From: Myxocyprinus asiaticus
Taxonomy: Eukaryota; Chordata; Actinopteri; Cypriniformes; Catostomidae
Assembly (NCBI RefSeq): GCF_019703515.2
Contig: NC_059356.1
Coordinates: 25,287,197 to 25,351,196 of the forward strand
Direction: 5' to 3'
Length of the DNA: 64,000 nt
The notes under the pieces were generated by a model, which saw nothing but the letters and a program-made list of their open reading frames with translations, ran no database searches and was not told where the DNA came from. Both the position numbers and the translations under genes were made by a program. Shown piece after piece: positions 46,481 through 57,942 of the stretch; position 1 is the stretch's first letter; every line of letters starts with the position of its first letter.

Positions 46481-49309
46481 GTGAGTGGGACATATAAGGA
46501 CTTTTTATGGATCCATGTGACAGAATTTTGTAAACATGATCGGGGTTCCTGTCTGGCTGCCAAATGTCAGTGTTTTTGGAGTCTCTACCCAGTCACTTTC
46601 TCTTCTATCTTAGCCTTAGTTGTTCCCTTTATCTCTGAGTTCACGCCCATCTACATTACAGAATGCTGACAGCTTTTTAATTTAAACCACTTTAGTGAAT
46701 ATCAGAGTAGTATCAGCATATAAATGTATGTAAATTAAAAAGCATGAGAATGCAGATAGTCTGTGCTATAAAATCTGTTTCAGCTAGCCATGGTCACATA
46801 TGTCAGTTAATGCTCTTGCTTCATCTGTGTGTGTTTTAGTAATGTAGGCTTTTTTTTCTTTTATCAATGCTCAGACCACATAGGTAATGGAGACAAAAGA
46901 AACCAAATATGTCTCATTTTTATACATTGGCCCCAAAAAGTATTTTGACACTTTTGGAAACTTAAGTCACACTTACAAATGTCTGAATGTCCTTACATTT
47001 GAAACAAAATGCCAAACCAAACAAATGAAAAGATGCTAGACCTTTTCTCAGAACTAGTTTTACTCTTTTAGCCATTATTTTAATTGCTTTTAAACAACTC
47101 CTCTCAAGGTCATTTTTAGTAGATAAGTTACTCTCACTTTAAACTGCCGTAGTTCATATTAACTATGTGTCACATATGTTTGTCAAAGTTGAAAGTGAGT
47201 GGCCTAATTCTTATTTTCTTAATTATTAACAATGCATCTATTGTTTTATATTTTGAATCATGAAAATGTCTTATTTTGAAATGTTTTGCTTGAAAAGTGT
47301 GTTTGTTTCCTTCAAATAAATGACACTTGGTTAGATACTTTATCATAATAATTAAGACATCAATAGATTTTAAGTGTGGCTTTATACTTTCTGGGGCAAC
47401 TGTATGTTGCACAATTACACCTACATTGCTTATAAAGACTGACTACAGTATAAGAGTATCACAGACATATTTGCTCTCATCCAAATGGGCCCTGCCACAC
47501 ACACTATCTATTACAGCTGCGCTTGTGGATTGTCCATTTTTATCTAGTGCATTTTAGAGACAGAATGCATTATGTGAAGGATGCTATTTGTGCTAGCATC
47601 ATATACAGATGAATCAGCCACTTGTTGAGCTGTTTTGTCCCACATCCACTGTAGACTTGTTTTAGGATGCCGTTAAAATATAAAGCCTGGAGTGAAGAAC
47701 AGCTGTTAGTCATGCACTCTAATGATGCTCTACCTGAGTACAGCACAGCTGAAGAGAAGAAGATGCTGTTACTATGTGTTGAGATATAAAGCAGACTTTG
47801 TGGTTTGCACCTTGGCACAGAGCAGCAAGACACCTGTGTTATCGCAGCACAGTCTCCGCCGTTTCTAATGGTACATGGTCGATTATTTCCATTGATGTAA
47901 CTGAATAAAACAATGGAATAAAAAAATAGGGATACAGCAGAGTTCCAGACTAACTCTGAGATAGGATTTAGTGTGGAGAACACTTCACATACTGATGGCT
48001 GGAATGGAGATAATGGAATTCGCAGACTGATACTTTGCAACAAGATGCTGTTAGTACAACTAGTTGTCTGTCATGTAATGCATTGCAATAGCTACTCTGT
48101 GTCATTCAAATGTTTTAGATCCAGTCGCTGTCTTCCACCAGAGCTGCTTCCATCAATTTTGAAGTCTGGCTGCAACCAAAATGCTGTGCTCTACACTCAT
48201 TAACTTGTGATTTTTTTATTTATTTATTATATAATGTCGTGTCAATTGTGATGACACTTTTCAGTGTTATAGGAGTCACCATCTTTGATATCTGACTGTC
48301 GCGAAAATAGAAAAGGGGCTTGACTTTGGATATTTGTTCATACAGGTATAGACATTATTAAAGCTGCTCCTGTAAGCTGTTGAACAGAACAGTTTGAAAG
48401 TCACACCTGTTTAAGAAATAAGGTTGTCAATCTTAAACACTCACTGTATGAACGTAGGCAGTGTGTGAGGAGCACAGTCTAGAGAGAGCTACAGTATCTG
48501 CCCTGTCTTGATTCCCTGAAGTATTTTTCCTTCTTTTTTTTTCCCATAGGGATTTCATAGAATCCTTCATATGAGATTTCTAAGTCGAACCAAACCAACC
48601 AGTTCTGAGATGATTCACATTACAAACATTTGATTTGAAGCAAAAAACTATTTGAAAATCAGACAAAAAGACAAAGATAAAAGACTACATCTTTAATTAA
48701 AGAATTAACTACAATCCCATGACACATTGCAAGTGACGTAATCAAATTAAAAACAATGGAAAAATAAAAAACTATTGATTTAAGTTGTTGATTTTAAGTA
48801 CAGAAACAGTATTTTTTAAGTTCATTGCAAAATATTCAAATATGTACACATATACAAGTAGTTTGAGAGTGTAGGGAGATGAACTTGATTGCGTCGTCCA
48901 CAGTGCTTCATGGGAGTGGGCAGTTAGTGTAGAGCTCTTGGGACACTTTGCGTTTTGTTCACGATTTTGTTCTCTGATTGGTGGATCATTTTTTGCAGAA
49001 TCATGGGTTGTGTAGTTCTTCACCAAAAATTCTACTATTAAACAAATTTTTTTTTTGAAAAGTTGAAAAACCTGGACTGGCGGCTTCAACAGAAGCATAT
49101 CCCATTGATTAACGATCTCAGAACTCTTGGTAGGTCTGTCTTAAAAGGTTTATAAGTTATCATTAAAAATCAATTATCCTATGGAGAAAATTAATATAAT
49201 TTTTACTTCCGGAACCAGACTGTTGCACTCTTTTATCCTGCTTACAACATAGTGTGATGAATGAGACAGAGTTATTACTCAAGCCTCACTGATTTTGCAT
49301 TATATTCAC

Positions 49310-49348
<39 letters not shown>

Positions 49349-49924
49349 AAAACACACTCATGCACATGGGCAGGCAGCCACAAACACTCACTCACACATT
49401 CTCACATACACACACGGAAGGGCAGACGGACAGGCAAACAATCAGTGACGCACTCTCACACATATGCAGTCAGGCACAAATTCACAAACACAATGTGGCA
49501 AAACTCTGCAAACCAGCAGCAAGGGAGCTGTAAAAGAATCACAACAACACATTCACGATTCATACTATTTCAAGGTCCACAAAAATACAGCAGGGCCTGC
49601 CTGCTTTGAGCCCAGAGAGCCATAGATCAAAGCCTGTTTTATATTGTCATAATCTGCCAAGTTGTGAAAGTGCCAGAATAATTAAAAAGAATCTCTTCAA
49701 TTGATCGCTGTCACTGAACAATGGCAGCATTCATCATCACAGCTCAGCTTCTTGGGTTTTAAGGAAATGAAAGCTGTAACTCTAAACCAATGGATAGCTC
49801 TGCACAGCCTGAATGCTCACATACGGTGTGTATTTTCACATGCAGGCCTGCTCAGCTCAATCTCTCATTCGAATCAGCGAGATAAACGAGTTGCGCAATA
49901 ATTCCTTCTCCATGGACTTTTGGT
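46481..49924. other. Intronic DNA without recognised elements
   Basis: Only an (AC)n tract at 49,313-49,344 stands out. The 157-codon minus-strand frame at 47,570-48,043 shows no domain and is probably chance. Confidence 0.5.
49313..49344. repeat. (AC)n microsatellite
   Basis: Sixteen perfect AC dinucleotides, followed by further CACACA-rich sequence to about 49,450. Confidence 0.95.
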
Positions 49925-51072
49925 TTTATTCACCAAAGTGGCATTCAACTGATCACAATGTATAGTCAGGACATTAATATTGTGAAAAATTACTATTACA
50001 ATTTGAAAAAAAATGTCAGAACTTCTTGAACTACTTTAAACTACATCAAAAAATCCTCCATGTGCAGCTATGACAGCTTTTCTAGCTGTCAGTTTGTCCA
50101 GACATTTCACCTCATGCCTCCTGTAGCACTTGCTGTGCTGTTGTGGCTGTCTTGTCGGGCACTTCTCACGCACCTTACAGTCTAGCTGATCCCACAAAAG
50201 CTCAATGGGGTTCAGATCCATAACACTCTTTTCCAATTATCTGTTGTCCAATGTCTGTGTTTCTTTGCCCACTCTAACCATTTCTTTTTTTGTTTTTTGT
50301 TTTGTTTCAAAAGTGGCTTTTTCTTTGCAATTCTTCCCATAAGGCCTGTACCCCTGAGTCTTCTCTTTACTGTTGTACATGTAACTAGTGTTGAGCGGAT
50401 AGAATTCAATGAAGCTGTCAGCTGAGGACATGTGAGGCGTCTATTTCTCAAACTAGAGACTCTGATGTACTTATCCTCTTGTTTAGTTGTACATCTGGGC
50501 CTTCCACATCTCTTTCTGTCCTTGTTAGAGCCAGTTGTCCTTTGTCTTTGAAGACTGTAGTGTACAACTTTGTATGAAATCTTCAGTTTTTTGGCAATTT
50601 CAAGCATTGTACAGTCTTCCTTCCTCAAAACAATGATTGACTGATGAGTTTCTAGAGAAAGCTGTTTCTTTTTTGCCATTTTTATCCAAATATTGACCTT
50701 AAGACAAGCCAGTCTATTGCATACTGTGGCAACTCAAAAACAAACACAAAGACAATGTTAAGCTTCATTTAATGAACCAAATAGCTTTCAGCTGTGTTTG
50801 ATATAATGGCAAGTAATTTTCTAGTACCAAATTAGCAATTTAGCATGATTACTCAAGGATAAGGTGTTGGAGTGATGGCTGCTGGAAATGGGGCCTGTCT
50901 AGATTTGATCAAAAATTTATTTTTTTCAAATAGTGATGGTGCTGTTTTTTACATCAGTAATGTCCTGACTATACTTTATTATCAGTTGAATGCCACTTTG
51001 GTGAATTAAAGTACCAATTTCCTTCCAAAACAGCAAAATCTATACATTATTCCAAACTTTTGGCCGCCAGTG
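49925..51072 (-). mobile_element. Tc1 element, second family, 3'-end truncated
   Basis: The right TIR (ACTTTTGGCCGCCAGTG) is intact at 51,072. The left end starts only at TTATTCACCAAAGTGGCATT (about 49,925), missing the outer TIR. It is the same family as 16,237-17,077 but keeps more of the transposase gene. Confidence 0.88.
50036..50679 (-). pseudogene. Second-family Tc1 transposase, catalytic core deleted
   Basis: From MAKKKQLSLETHQSIIVLRK (50,679) there are 155 open codons: HTH (MLEIAKKLKISYKVVHYSL), linker KRCGRPRCTTKQED, a second DNA-binding helix region, and RRLRGTGLMGRIAKKKPLL, ending LDNR/TTDNWKRVLW. It then jumps to the C-terminal block MDLNPIELLWDQLDCKVREK (50,236-50,036), which holds the third acidic residue. 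The segment with the first two aspartates is missing at 50,215-50,236. Confidence 0.87.
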
Positions 51073-51089
51073 TGTGTATATATATATTA

Positions 51090-51153
51090 TGGATGTCCTG
51101 ATATCATTTTTATTAGAATGAGAACGAGTTTATATAACACTTATATAACATGA

Positions 51154-51191
<38 letters not shown>

Positions 51192-51420
51192 CTTTCCTCT
51201 ACACAATGTTCAGTTTTAGTGGCAAGAAAACTGTTTCCTTATACCTGCGGCACTCGGTCTGCAGCCGAATCATAGCAGTGCTGATTTAGGGGCATATAGC
51301 ATGATTGCGAGTGTGATATTGCTTATATACAACAGTTCAACGAACAAGTAAATTTTAAAAAATGAGGAAAAACTGAATATGGTCACAAAAAATGCATTTG
51401 TGCATGGAACTACTGCTGCT
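51090..51420. mobile_element. hAT-like element fragment (GGATGTCCTGATA end), left
   Basis: GGATGTCCTGATATCATTTT near 51,093, followed by an AGAACGAGTT motif, matches the start of 56,862. An (AT)n tract sits at 51,155-51,186. The fragment stops where DIRS-C sequence begins. Its end and family are uncertain. Confidence 0.45.
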
Positions 51421-51870
51421 GCTGACAGAGAACACTTGCAGGTCTCCTACCCTCTTGATGGAAGTGAGTGCAGTCAGGAGGGCAGTCTTCAAGGAGAGTG
51501 CCTTAAGCTCAGCTGACTGCAAAGGCTCAAAGGGGGCTCTCTGTAGACCCTGAAGAACTACAGAGAGGTCCCATGAGGGAACGAGGCGCGGTCTGAAGGG
51601 ATTCAACCTCCTGGCACCTCTCAGGAACCTGATGATCAGGTCATGCTTCCCTAAGGACTTACCGTCCACTGTGTTGTGGTGTGCCGCTACATACACCTTC
51701 AAGGTGGAAGGGGACAGCTGCCCTTCCAACCTCTCCTGCAGGAAGGAAAGCACCGATCTGACTGTGCATCTCTGGGGGTCTTCGCATTGGGAAGAACACC
51801 ACTTAGCGAACAGACGCCACTTAAAGGCATACAGGCGCCTTGTAGAGGGGGCCCTAGCCTGAGTGATCAT
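51421..51870 (-). pseudogene. DIRS-C tyrosine recombinase, N-terminal half
   Basis: Open from ITQARAPSTRRLYAFKWRLF through SPSTLKVYVAA to TSIKRVGDLQVFSV. It ends at the truncation junction, where the frame runs into unrelated SSSSSSMHKC. The HxxR and tyrosine motifs are missing. Confidence 0.85.
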
Positions 51871-51913
51871 GTCCAGCTGTGTGCCAGCACGTCTATGCTG
51901 AGAGGTGCCTCGG

Positions 51914-53429
51914 TCAGGGCATACCAGAGCGGGCAGTGGGAGGATTCTTGGAGGCGAACAGGTCTACTTGTGCCTGTCTGAATCGACTCCAGATCAGCTG
52001 GACCACCTGAGGGTGGAGTCTCCACTCTCCCTTGAGGGTAACCTGCCGCGACAGCACATCCACTGCAGTGTTGAGGTCACCCGGGATATGAGTTGCTCGC
52101 AGCAACTTGAGGTGCTGCTGACTCCAGAGGAGGAGACGGCGGGCAAGTTGTGACATACAACAGGAGCGCAGACCGCCTTGACGGTTGACATATGTTACCG
52201 TTGCCGTGTTGTCTGTCCGAACTAACACGTGCTTGCCCTGGATCAACAGCCGGAACCTCTGCAGGGCAGACAGAATTGCCAGCAACTCGAGGCAGTTGAT
52301 GTGCCAACGCAGCCACGGGCCCGTCCATAAGCCAGCGGCTGCGTGCCTGTTGCAAATAGTGCCCCAGCCCATTTTGGAGGCATCTGTCGTAACCACGACG
52401 CACCTGGAGACCTGCTCTAGGGGAACGCCTGCCCGTAGAAACGTGAGGTTGGTCCAAGGGCTGAAGAGGCGATGACAGATCGGCGTGATGGCCACGCAAT
52501 GTGTCCCGCGGCACCATGCCCATCTCGGGACTCGAGTCTGAAGCCAGTGCTGAAGCGGTCTCATATGCATCAACCCGAGCGGAGTGGCCACCGCTGAGGA
52601 TGCCATATGCCCCAGGAGCCTCTGAAAGAGTTTCAGTGGAACCGCTGTTTTCTGTTTGAACGCCTTCAAACAGGTCAGCACCGACTGTGCGTGCTCATTT
52701 GTGGGGCGTGCCATCAATGAGACTGAGTCCAACTCCAAACCGAGAAAAGAGATGCTCTGAACCAGGAGGAGCTTGCTCTTTTCCCAGTTGACCCAAAGCT
52801 CTAGTCGGCTGAGGTGCGAGAGCACCAGGTCCCTGTGTGCACACAGCATATCTCGAGAGTGGGCTAGGATTAGCCAATCATCGAGATAGTTGAGAATGCG
52901 AATGCCCACTTCCCTTAATGGGGCAAGAGCTGCCTCTGCGACCTTCGTGAATATGCGAGGGGACAAGGATAGACCGAAAAGGGAGGACCTTGTACTGATA
53001 TGCCTGACCCTCGAATGCAAACCACAGGAAGGGTCTGTGTCGAGGTAGAATCGAGATGTGGAAGTACACGTCCTTCAGGTCTACCGCTGTGAACCAATCT
53101 TGATGCCGGACACTTGCCAGAATGCGATTTTGCATCAGCATCTTGAACAGGAGTCTGTGTAAAGCCCGGTTCATTACTCGCACATACAAGATTGGCCGCA
53201 ACCCACCGCCTTTTTTTGGTACAATGAAGTAGGGGCTGTAAAACCCCTTCTTCATCTAGGCCAGAGTGACAGGCTCTATCGCATCCTTCCGTAGGAGGGT
53301 AGCGATCTCCGTGCACAAGGTAGCAGCGTTCTCGCTCTTCACCGAGGTGAAGTGGATGCCACTGAACCTGGGCGGACGCTTGGCGAACTGAATCGCGTAG
53401 CCGAGTCGGACGGTCTGGATCAGCCATCA
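51914..53429 (-). pseudogene. DIRS-C reverse transcriptase and RNase H
   Basis: The best preserved pol here. The RT N-terminus (WLIQTVRLGYAIQF, TSVKSENAATLC, FYSPYFIVPKKGGGLRPIL) and VDLKDVYFHI are in 53,426-53,005. After a one-base insertion in an A run (about 52,976-52,983) a 368-codon frame (53,020-51,914) continues with LSLSPRIFTKVAEA, YLDDW at 52,874-52,888, and RNase H blocks VVTTDASKMGWGTI, VRTDNTATVTYVN and HIPGDLNTAVDVLSR. Other breaks are TGA at 53,427-53,429 and TAG at 53,256-53,258. Confidence 0.88.
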
Positions 53430-54038
53430 CGACGGATTGGAAAGCGCAAGCCACACATCCAAGCTCCGAGTGAGGGGGACCAAGGGGACAATCTCGTCGG
53501 ACGTACCGGCAGGTGGGGCCTCGCGGCGGGGCGGAGCTTGAGTTGCCATGCCATGTTGTGGCCGTGCTGAGTTCAGGGACATCGAAGCACTTACCTGGCT
53601 CCTAGTGACCACCCCGGAACAGCCTGGGATGGGGGAGGAAGAGGCCTGTCCTCGTGACTCATGGAGACTGTCACATCGGGGGCGCAGGGGCGGGGAGACC
53701 GCCGCTGGAGCGCCAAACCTGCAAGGATGGAAAGGTGGACGGTGGTCGTGATGATGGCCGTGCACACCGGGTACGTGACCCAGAGAACGAGGAAACCGCT
53801 CTTTTGCTGAACTGTTGGGTACCGCAGCCACTTGGGCATGCAGCGAAATTAAATGAAAAAGCAACAAAAGATTCTCCTCCCGGCCCTCCACCAGGGGATG
53901 GAGTGGTCTGCTTACCAGCTCCAAGGTGGGTTTCGTCATCCCTGGGTCGCCCATCTCAGGGGCGCTTCGAAGCCTTCCGAGGGTTCTTGGCGGCTGGCCG
54001 TGAGATGGGTGGCATCTGCTTCCTGCGGTGAGCTCCAC
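53427..54038 (-). pseudogene. DIRS-C gag-pol linker ORF
   Basis: A 203-codon frame overlapping the gag 3' end by about 80 bases. It runs into the RT frame through RSLDVWLALSNPS, where a TGA stops it. It may be the N-terminal extension of pol. Composition is Pro/Arg/Ser-rich with no domain I know. The same junction and the same TGA exist in copy A at 8,981-8,983. Confidence 0.45.
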
Positions 54039-55409
54039 GCCGAGGCCGGGCCGAAAGGGCGGGCTGCGGCGGAGCTGGTGCAGTCACCGCAGGGGGACGC
54101 CCTTGGCGATGAGCAGGCGGGGTGCGGGATCTTGAGCCACGCTGGGGCAGGATGTGCCAGATAGCCTCCGTCTGCTGCTTCACCGTCGAGAACTGCTGGG
54201 CAAAGTCCTCGACGGTGTCGCCGAATAGGCCAACCTGGGAAATGTGGGCAGCAAGGAACCATGCCTTGTTGGCCTCACCCATTTCGACCAGGTTGAGCCA
54301 AAGGTGGCACTCCTGGACCACTAAGGTGGACATCGCCCGCCCGAGAGACCACGCTGTGACCTTCGTCGCCCGGAGAGCAAGGTCGGTCACCGAGTGCTGC
54401 TCCTGCATCAAATCTGGGGCAGAACTACCCTTGTGCAGTTCCTTTGGCGTCTTGGCTTGGTGGACTTGCTGGAGAGCCATGGCGTGCAGGGCGGAGGCAG
54501 CTTGTCCAGCAGCACTGTAGGCTTTGGCGGTCAGGGATGACGTGAACCTACAGGCCTTGGACGGGAGCTTTGGGTATCCATGCCAGGTGGCAGTGCTCTG
54601 CGGGCATAGGTGCACCGCAAGCGCCTTATCCACCAGGAGAATCGCCGAATAGCCACTGGCCACCCCGCCATCGAGGGTAGTGAGGGCGGGGGAGCTGAAG
54701 GATCGGGACCGGGCAGTAAAAGGTGCCTCCCATGATCTTGCCAGCTCCTCATGCATTTCCGGGAAGAAAGGGACTGGAGCGGGGTGTGGCTGCTTTGAGC
54801 GGCGCCGCGAGCCCAGGAACCAATCATCGAGCCATGAGGGTTCAGGGGAGAGTGGAGGGTTCCACTCTAGCCCGATTCTCGTGGCTGCCCTGGAAAGCAT
54901 GTCCGTCATTTCCGCATCAGCCTGTGACTGGGCAACTGAACCCGAGGGGGGGAGCCCAGCTGAGCCTTCTGCATCCGACTGGACGAGCCCGCTCTCCGAT
55001 GCTGCGCTCGAGAGCTCATCAGCTTCGCGGGCTCCGAACAAGAGGTTGGACTCATCCGGAAGCCCGATCGGGGCAGACGAGCGTGCTGGGGAATGGGAGG
55101 TCCATGGGGGGATACCCGGCGGAGGTGGTCTCATTGGGGTCCCCAAATCGCCCCCAGTGCTAGCCGCGCTGGCCTCATACCCGTAGGTAGAAGGACCGAG
55201 GCAGGGAGCCGCTGGGGTGGCTTGCTTCTTACGAAAGCAAGCCGCGACCGCAACGTTGCCATGGTTATGTTCTCGCAGTGAGTACATGATCCATCCACGA
55301 ATGCTGTCTACACGTGGGTCACGCCCAGACACGAAAGACAGCGATTGTGACCGTCAGAAGTTGAGAGGTAACGACCGCAACCAGGAATAACACACAAACG
55401 GCAAGTCAT
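53956..55409 (-). pseudogene. DIRS-C gag (nearly complete)
   Basis: ATG at 55,409 (MTCRLCVIPGCG). The N-terminus has the Cys/His pattern (CVIPGCGRYL, HNRCLSCLG), interrupted by an in-frame TAG near 55,311. A one-base deletion near 55,235 then shifts the frame. From there to 53,956 it is open for about 420 codons. Blocks: GDLGTPMRPPPPG, ADELSSAASESGLVQSDAE, GLEWNPPLSPEPSWLDDWFL, PVPFFPEMHEELARSWEAPF, SSPALTTLDGG, AAGQAASALHAMALQQVHQA, a helical region, and a basic Arg/Pro-rich tail (about the last 60 residues) suited to nucleic-acid binding. Function is inferred from position only. Confidence 0.83.
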
Positions 55410-55635
55410 CTTTAAAAGATGCGTCTTTAAAAAGACGTTCTGTGTGTGCAGCTCTTTTAGAGTAATATACTCTTTTAGGAAAATATACTCTCTTTTTTCT
55501 GCCAAAACTCCCAGGGGCATTCTCTGCAGTGCACTAGTGCAGAGGGAGAAGCCGCTGAAATGCGCCGTCAGATCCAGCAGAGGTGGATGAACAGTCAGCT
55601 CAGTAAACATCGACCGTTCGGCTCCGAAGTAAAAT

Positions 55636-55789
55636 CTGAATGAGTGGTTGCATACCAGCCCCTTTTATACCCGTATGTCCGGGGAGTGGTATGCAAATAC
55701 CACTCGCCAGTTTTCATTGGCCTTTTATCAAAGACCAGAGGTGTCTCGGGCTCCCAAGTGTGACCCCTAGTGTCACTACATCGACACAA
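55636..55789 (-). repeat. DIRS-C 5' inverted terminal repeat
   Basis: Single ITR, the partner being lost. TATAAAAG on minus at 55,662-55,669. Confidence 0.9.
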
Positions 55790-55815
55790 CGTCGAGTGAG
55801 TGACAGATAGGGAAC

Positions 55816-56835
55816 ATTCCCTGTCTTAGGTCAGTGAGGATCACTACTTTATTTTAAGAATGTGAAATGTCAGAATAATACTAGAGAGAATGATTTATTT
55901 CATCTTTTATTTCTTTCATCACATTCCCAGTGGATCAGAAGTTTACATACACTTTGTTAGTATTTGGGAGCATTGCCTTTATATTGTTTAAGTTGGGTCA
56001 AACGTTTTAGGTAGCCTTTCACAAGCTGCTCACAATAAGTTGCTTGAATTCTGGCACGTTCCTTCAAACAGAACTGGTGTAACTGAGTCAGGTCTGTAGG
56101 CCTCATTGCTCGCAAACGCTTTTTCAGTTCTGGCCACAAATTTTCTATCTATTCCTTGACTTTGTTGTCATTAAGCCATTTTGCCACAACTTTGGAGGTA
56201 AGCTTGGGGTCATTGTCCATTTGGAAGACCCATTTGCGACTGAGCTTTAACTTTCTGGCTGATGTCTTGAGATGTTGCTTCAATATATCCACATCATTTT
56301 CCTTCCTCATGATGCCATTTATTTTGTGAAGTGTACCAGTCCCTCCTGCAGCAAAGCACCCCCACAGCATGACGCTGCCACCCCCATGATTCAGAGTTGG
56401 GATGGTGTTCTTCGGCTTGCAAGCCTCACCCTTTTTCCTCCAAACATAATAATGGTCATTATGGCCAAACAGTTAAATTTTTGTTTCATTACACCAGAGG
56501 ATGTTTCTCCAAAAAGTAAGATCTTTGTTCCCATGTGCGTTTTTTTATGGCTGTTTTGGAGCACTGGCTTCTTCTTTGCTGAGCAGCCTTTCAGGTTATA
56601 TCAATATAGGACTCGTTTTACTGTGGTTAAAGATACTTATCTACCTGTTTCCTCCAGCATCTTCACAAGGTCCTTTGCTGTTGTTCTGGGATTGATTTTC
56701 ACTTTTCGCACCAAACTATGTTCATCTCTAGGAGACAGAATGCGTCTCCTTCCTGAGTGGTATGATGGCTGTGAGGTCCCTTGGTGTTTATACTTGCATA
56801 CTATTGTTTGTACAGATGAATGTGGTACCTTCATA
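55816..56835 (-). mobile_element. Sleeping Beauty-type Tc1 fragment abutting DIRS-C
   Basis: Begins at ATTCCCTGTCTTAGGTCAG, which in the copy at 11,952 lies about 90 bases inside the TIR, and ends at GTGGTACCTTCA before an AT tract at 56,838. Neither terminus is present. Confidence 0.87.
55957..56834 (-). pseudogene. Sleeping Beauty-type transposase fragment
   Basis: Minus-strand pieces: MKVPHSSVQTIVCKYKHQGT through KDLVKMLEETGR (56,834-56,637), a decayed centre, [20 protein letters not shown] with the second aspartate in FQMDNDPKLTSKVV (56,370-56,149), then MWPELKKRLRAMRPTDLTQL to the C-terminus at 55,957. The first 35 or so codons and the SPDLNPIE block are missing. Confidence 0.88.
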
Positions 56836-56861
56836 TGGAGATATATATATATATATATTAG

Positions 56862-57235
56862 GGATGTCCTGATACCATTTTTTCTTTAGAACGAGTACGT
56901 TTTTGGTACTCGCCGATACAGAGTCCTATACCTGTTCTTTTTTCTTGTTTTCGGAACTCCATATCAACAGTTTATTTAAATTTATCATCAAAATGGTGTT
57001 TAAATTAATTAATTAATAAACAACTGAAAATATAAAAATTAATTTTCAATGATATTGTATTAGTTTTTATCAAATGAAGTGCTTGTATACAGAACCTCAC
57101 AGCACAATACAAAATACATTGGAGTTATATTTTGTCAGATAAAGTGCTGCATAACAGAGCATCACAGATGTTAGATGCTGCTTAAGTATAATACAGTTAC
57201 TACTGATTTATTATTATTAGTAGTAGTAGTAGTAA
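56862..57235. mobile_element. hAT-like element fragment (GGATGTCCTGATA end), right
   Basis: GGGATGTCCTGATACCATTT, with GTACTCGCCGATACAGAGTC following, is the characteristic end of a teleost hAT-like family. No opposite end was found. A (TAG)n run lies at about 57,216-57,232. Confidence 0.5.
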
Positions 57236-57627
57236 CAGAAATATGCAAACCAGCCCATCTGGTGCCAACAATCATGCCACGGTCCAAATCACTGAGATAA
57301 TATTTTTTCCCCATTCTGATGGTTGATGTGAACATTAACTGAAGCTCCTGACCCGTATCTGTATGATTTTATGCACTGCACTGCTGGATTTTCACACACA
57401 ACAGTCTCTAGAATTTACTCAGAATGGTGCCAAAAAAAATGAGAATGGCCAGACAGGTTCGAACTGACAAAGTCTACGGTAACTCAGATAACTGCTCTGT
57501 ACAATTGTGGTGAGAAGAATAGCATCTCAGAATGCTATTCTGAGATGCGGGTTGGTGCTGTTTTGGTGGCACGAGGAGGACCTACACAATATTAGGCAGG
57601 TGGTTTTAATGTTGTGGCTAATCAGTG
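57236..57627. mobile_element. Rearranged third-family Tc1 derivative
   Basis: The right end ...GTGGCTAATCAGTG plus TA is the third-family TIR. The left part (57,240-57,385) is transposase N-terminus and leader in minus orientation; the right part (57,386-57,627) is transposase HTH and 3' end in plus orientation, joined at CTGCTGG/ATTTTCACACAC. The left TIR is missing. A local palindrome CATCTCAGAATGCTATTCTG sits near 57,523-57,547. Confidence 0.75.
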
Positions 57628-57629
57628 TA

Positions 57630-57942
57630 TATATTTTATAACTGCAGCAGTGCTCAGTGCATCATATGATGAAGCAGATTAACGATCTATCAATGTATGT
57701 CTCAAACTTGCTCAGACTGCTGACCATTTCTGACATGGTTTTCAATTCATTTTTTATTTTATTTTATGTGGTCTCAGACAAATCATATAGAACAGTGAAA
57801 TCACTCACTGTAAGACTATATTCTCTGTCTTGCCGACACTAAGGCTGCGCAAAGATAAGTCCTAAATTTACAAGGGAAGTTCTAAAGGGATTATATTTTG
57901 GAGCCCTGGCAGAGCATTTTAAGAATATATAACGGTCGCACT
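57630..57942. other. Short spacer
   Basis: About 310 bases of AT-rich DNA with no recognised feature. Confidence 0.5.

Larger units (their letters stand above)
51421..55815 (-). mobile_element. DIRS-like retrotransposon, copy C, 3'-truncated
   Basis: Retains the 5' ITR (55,636-55,789), gag, RT, RNase H and the N-terminal half of YR, minus strand. The element breaks off at 51,421, inside YR right after the first catalytic arginine motif, so the 3' ITR and ICR are absent. It also lacks the post-RNase H linker present in copy A. The outer end ...AGATAGGGAAC (55,815) directly abuts Tc1 sequence. Subfamily as copy A (GCCCGAGACACC, TTTGATAAAAGG). Confidence 0.92.

Noticed and set aside
47570..48043. 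157-codon minus-strand frame
   Set aside because: No domain, runs antisense within the caskin intron, and codon use looks random.
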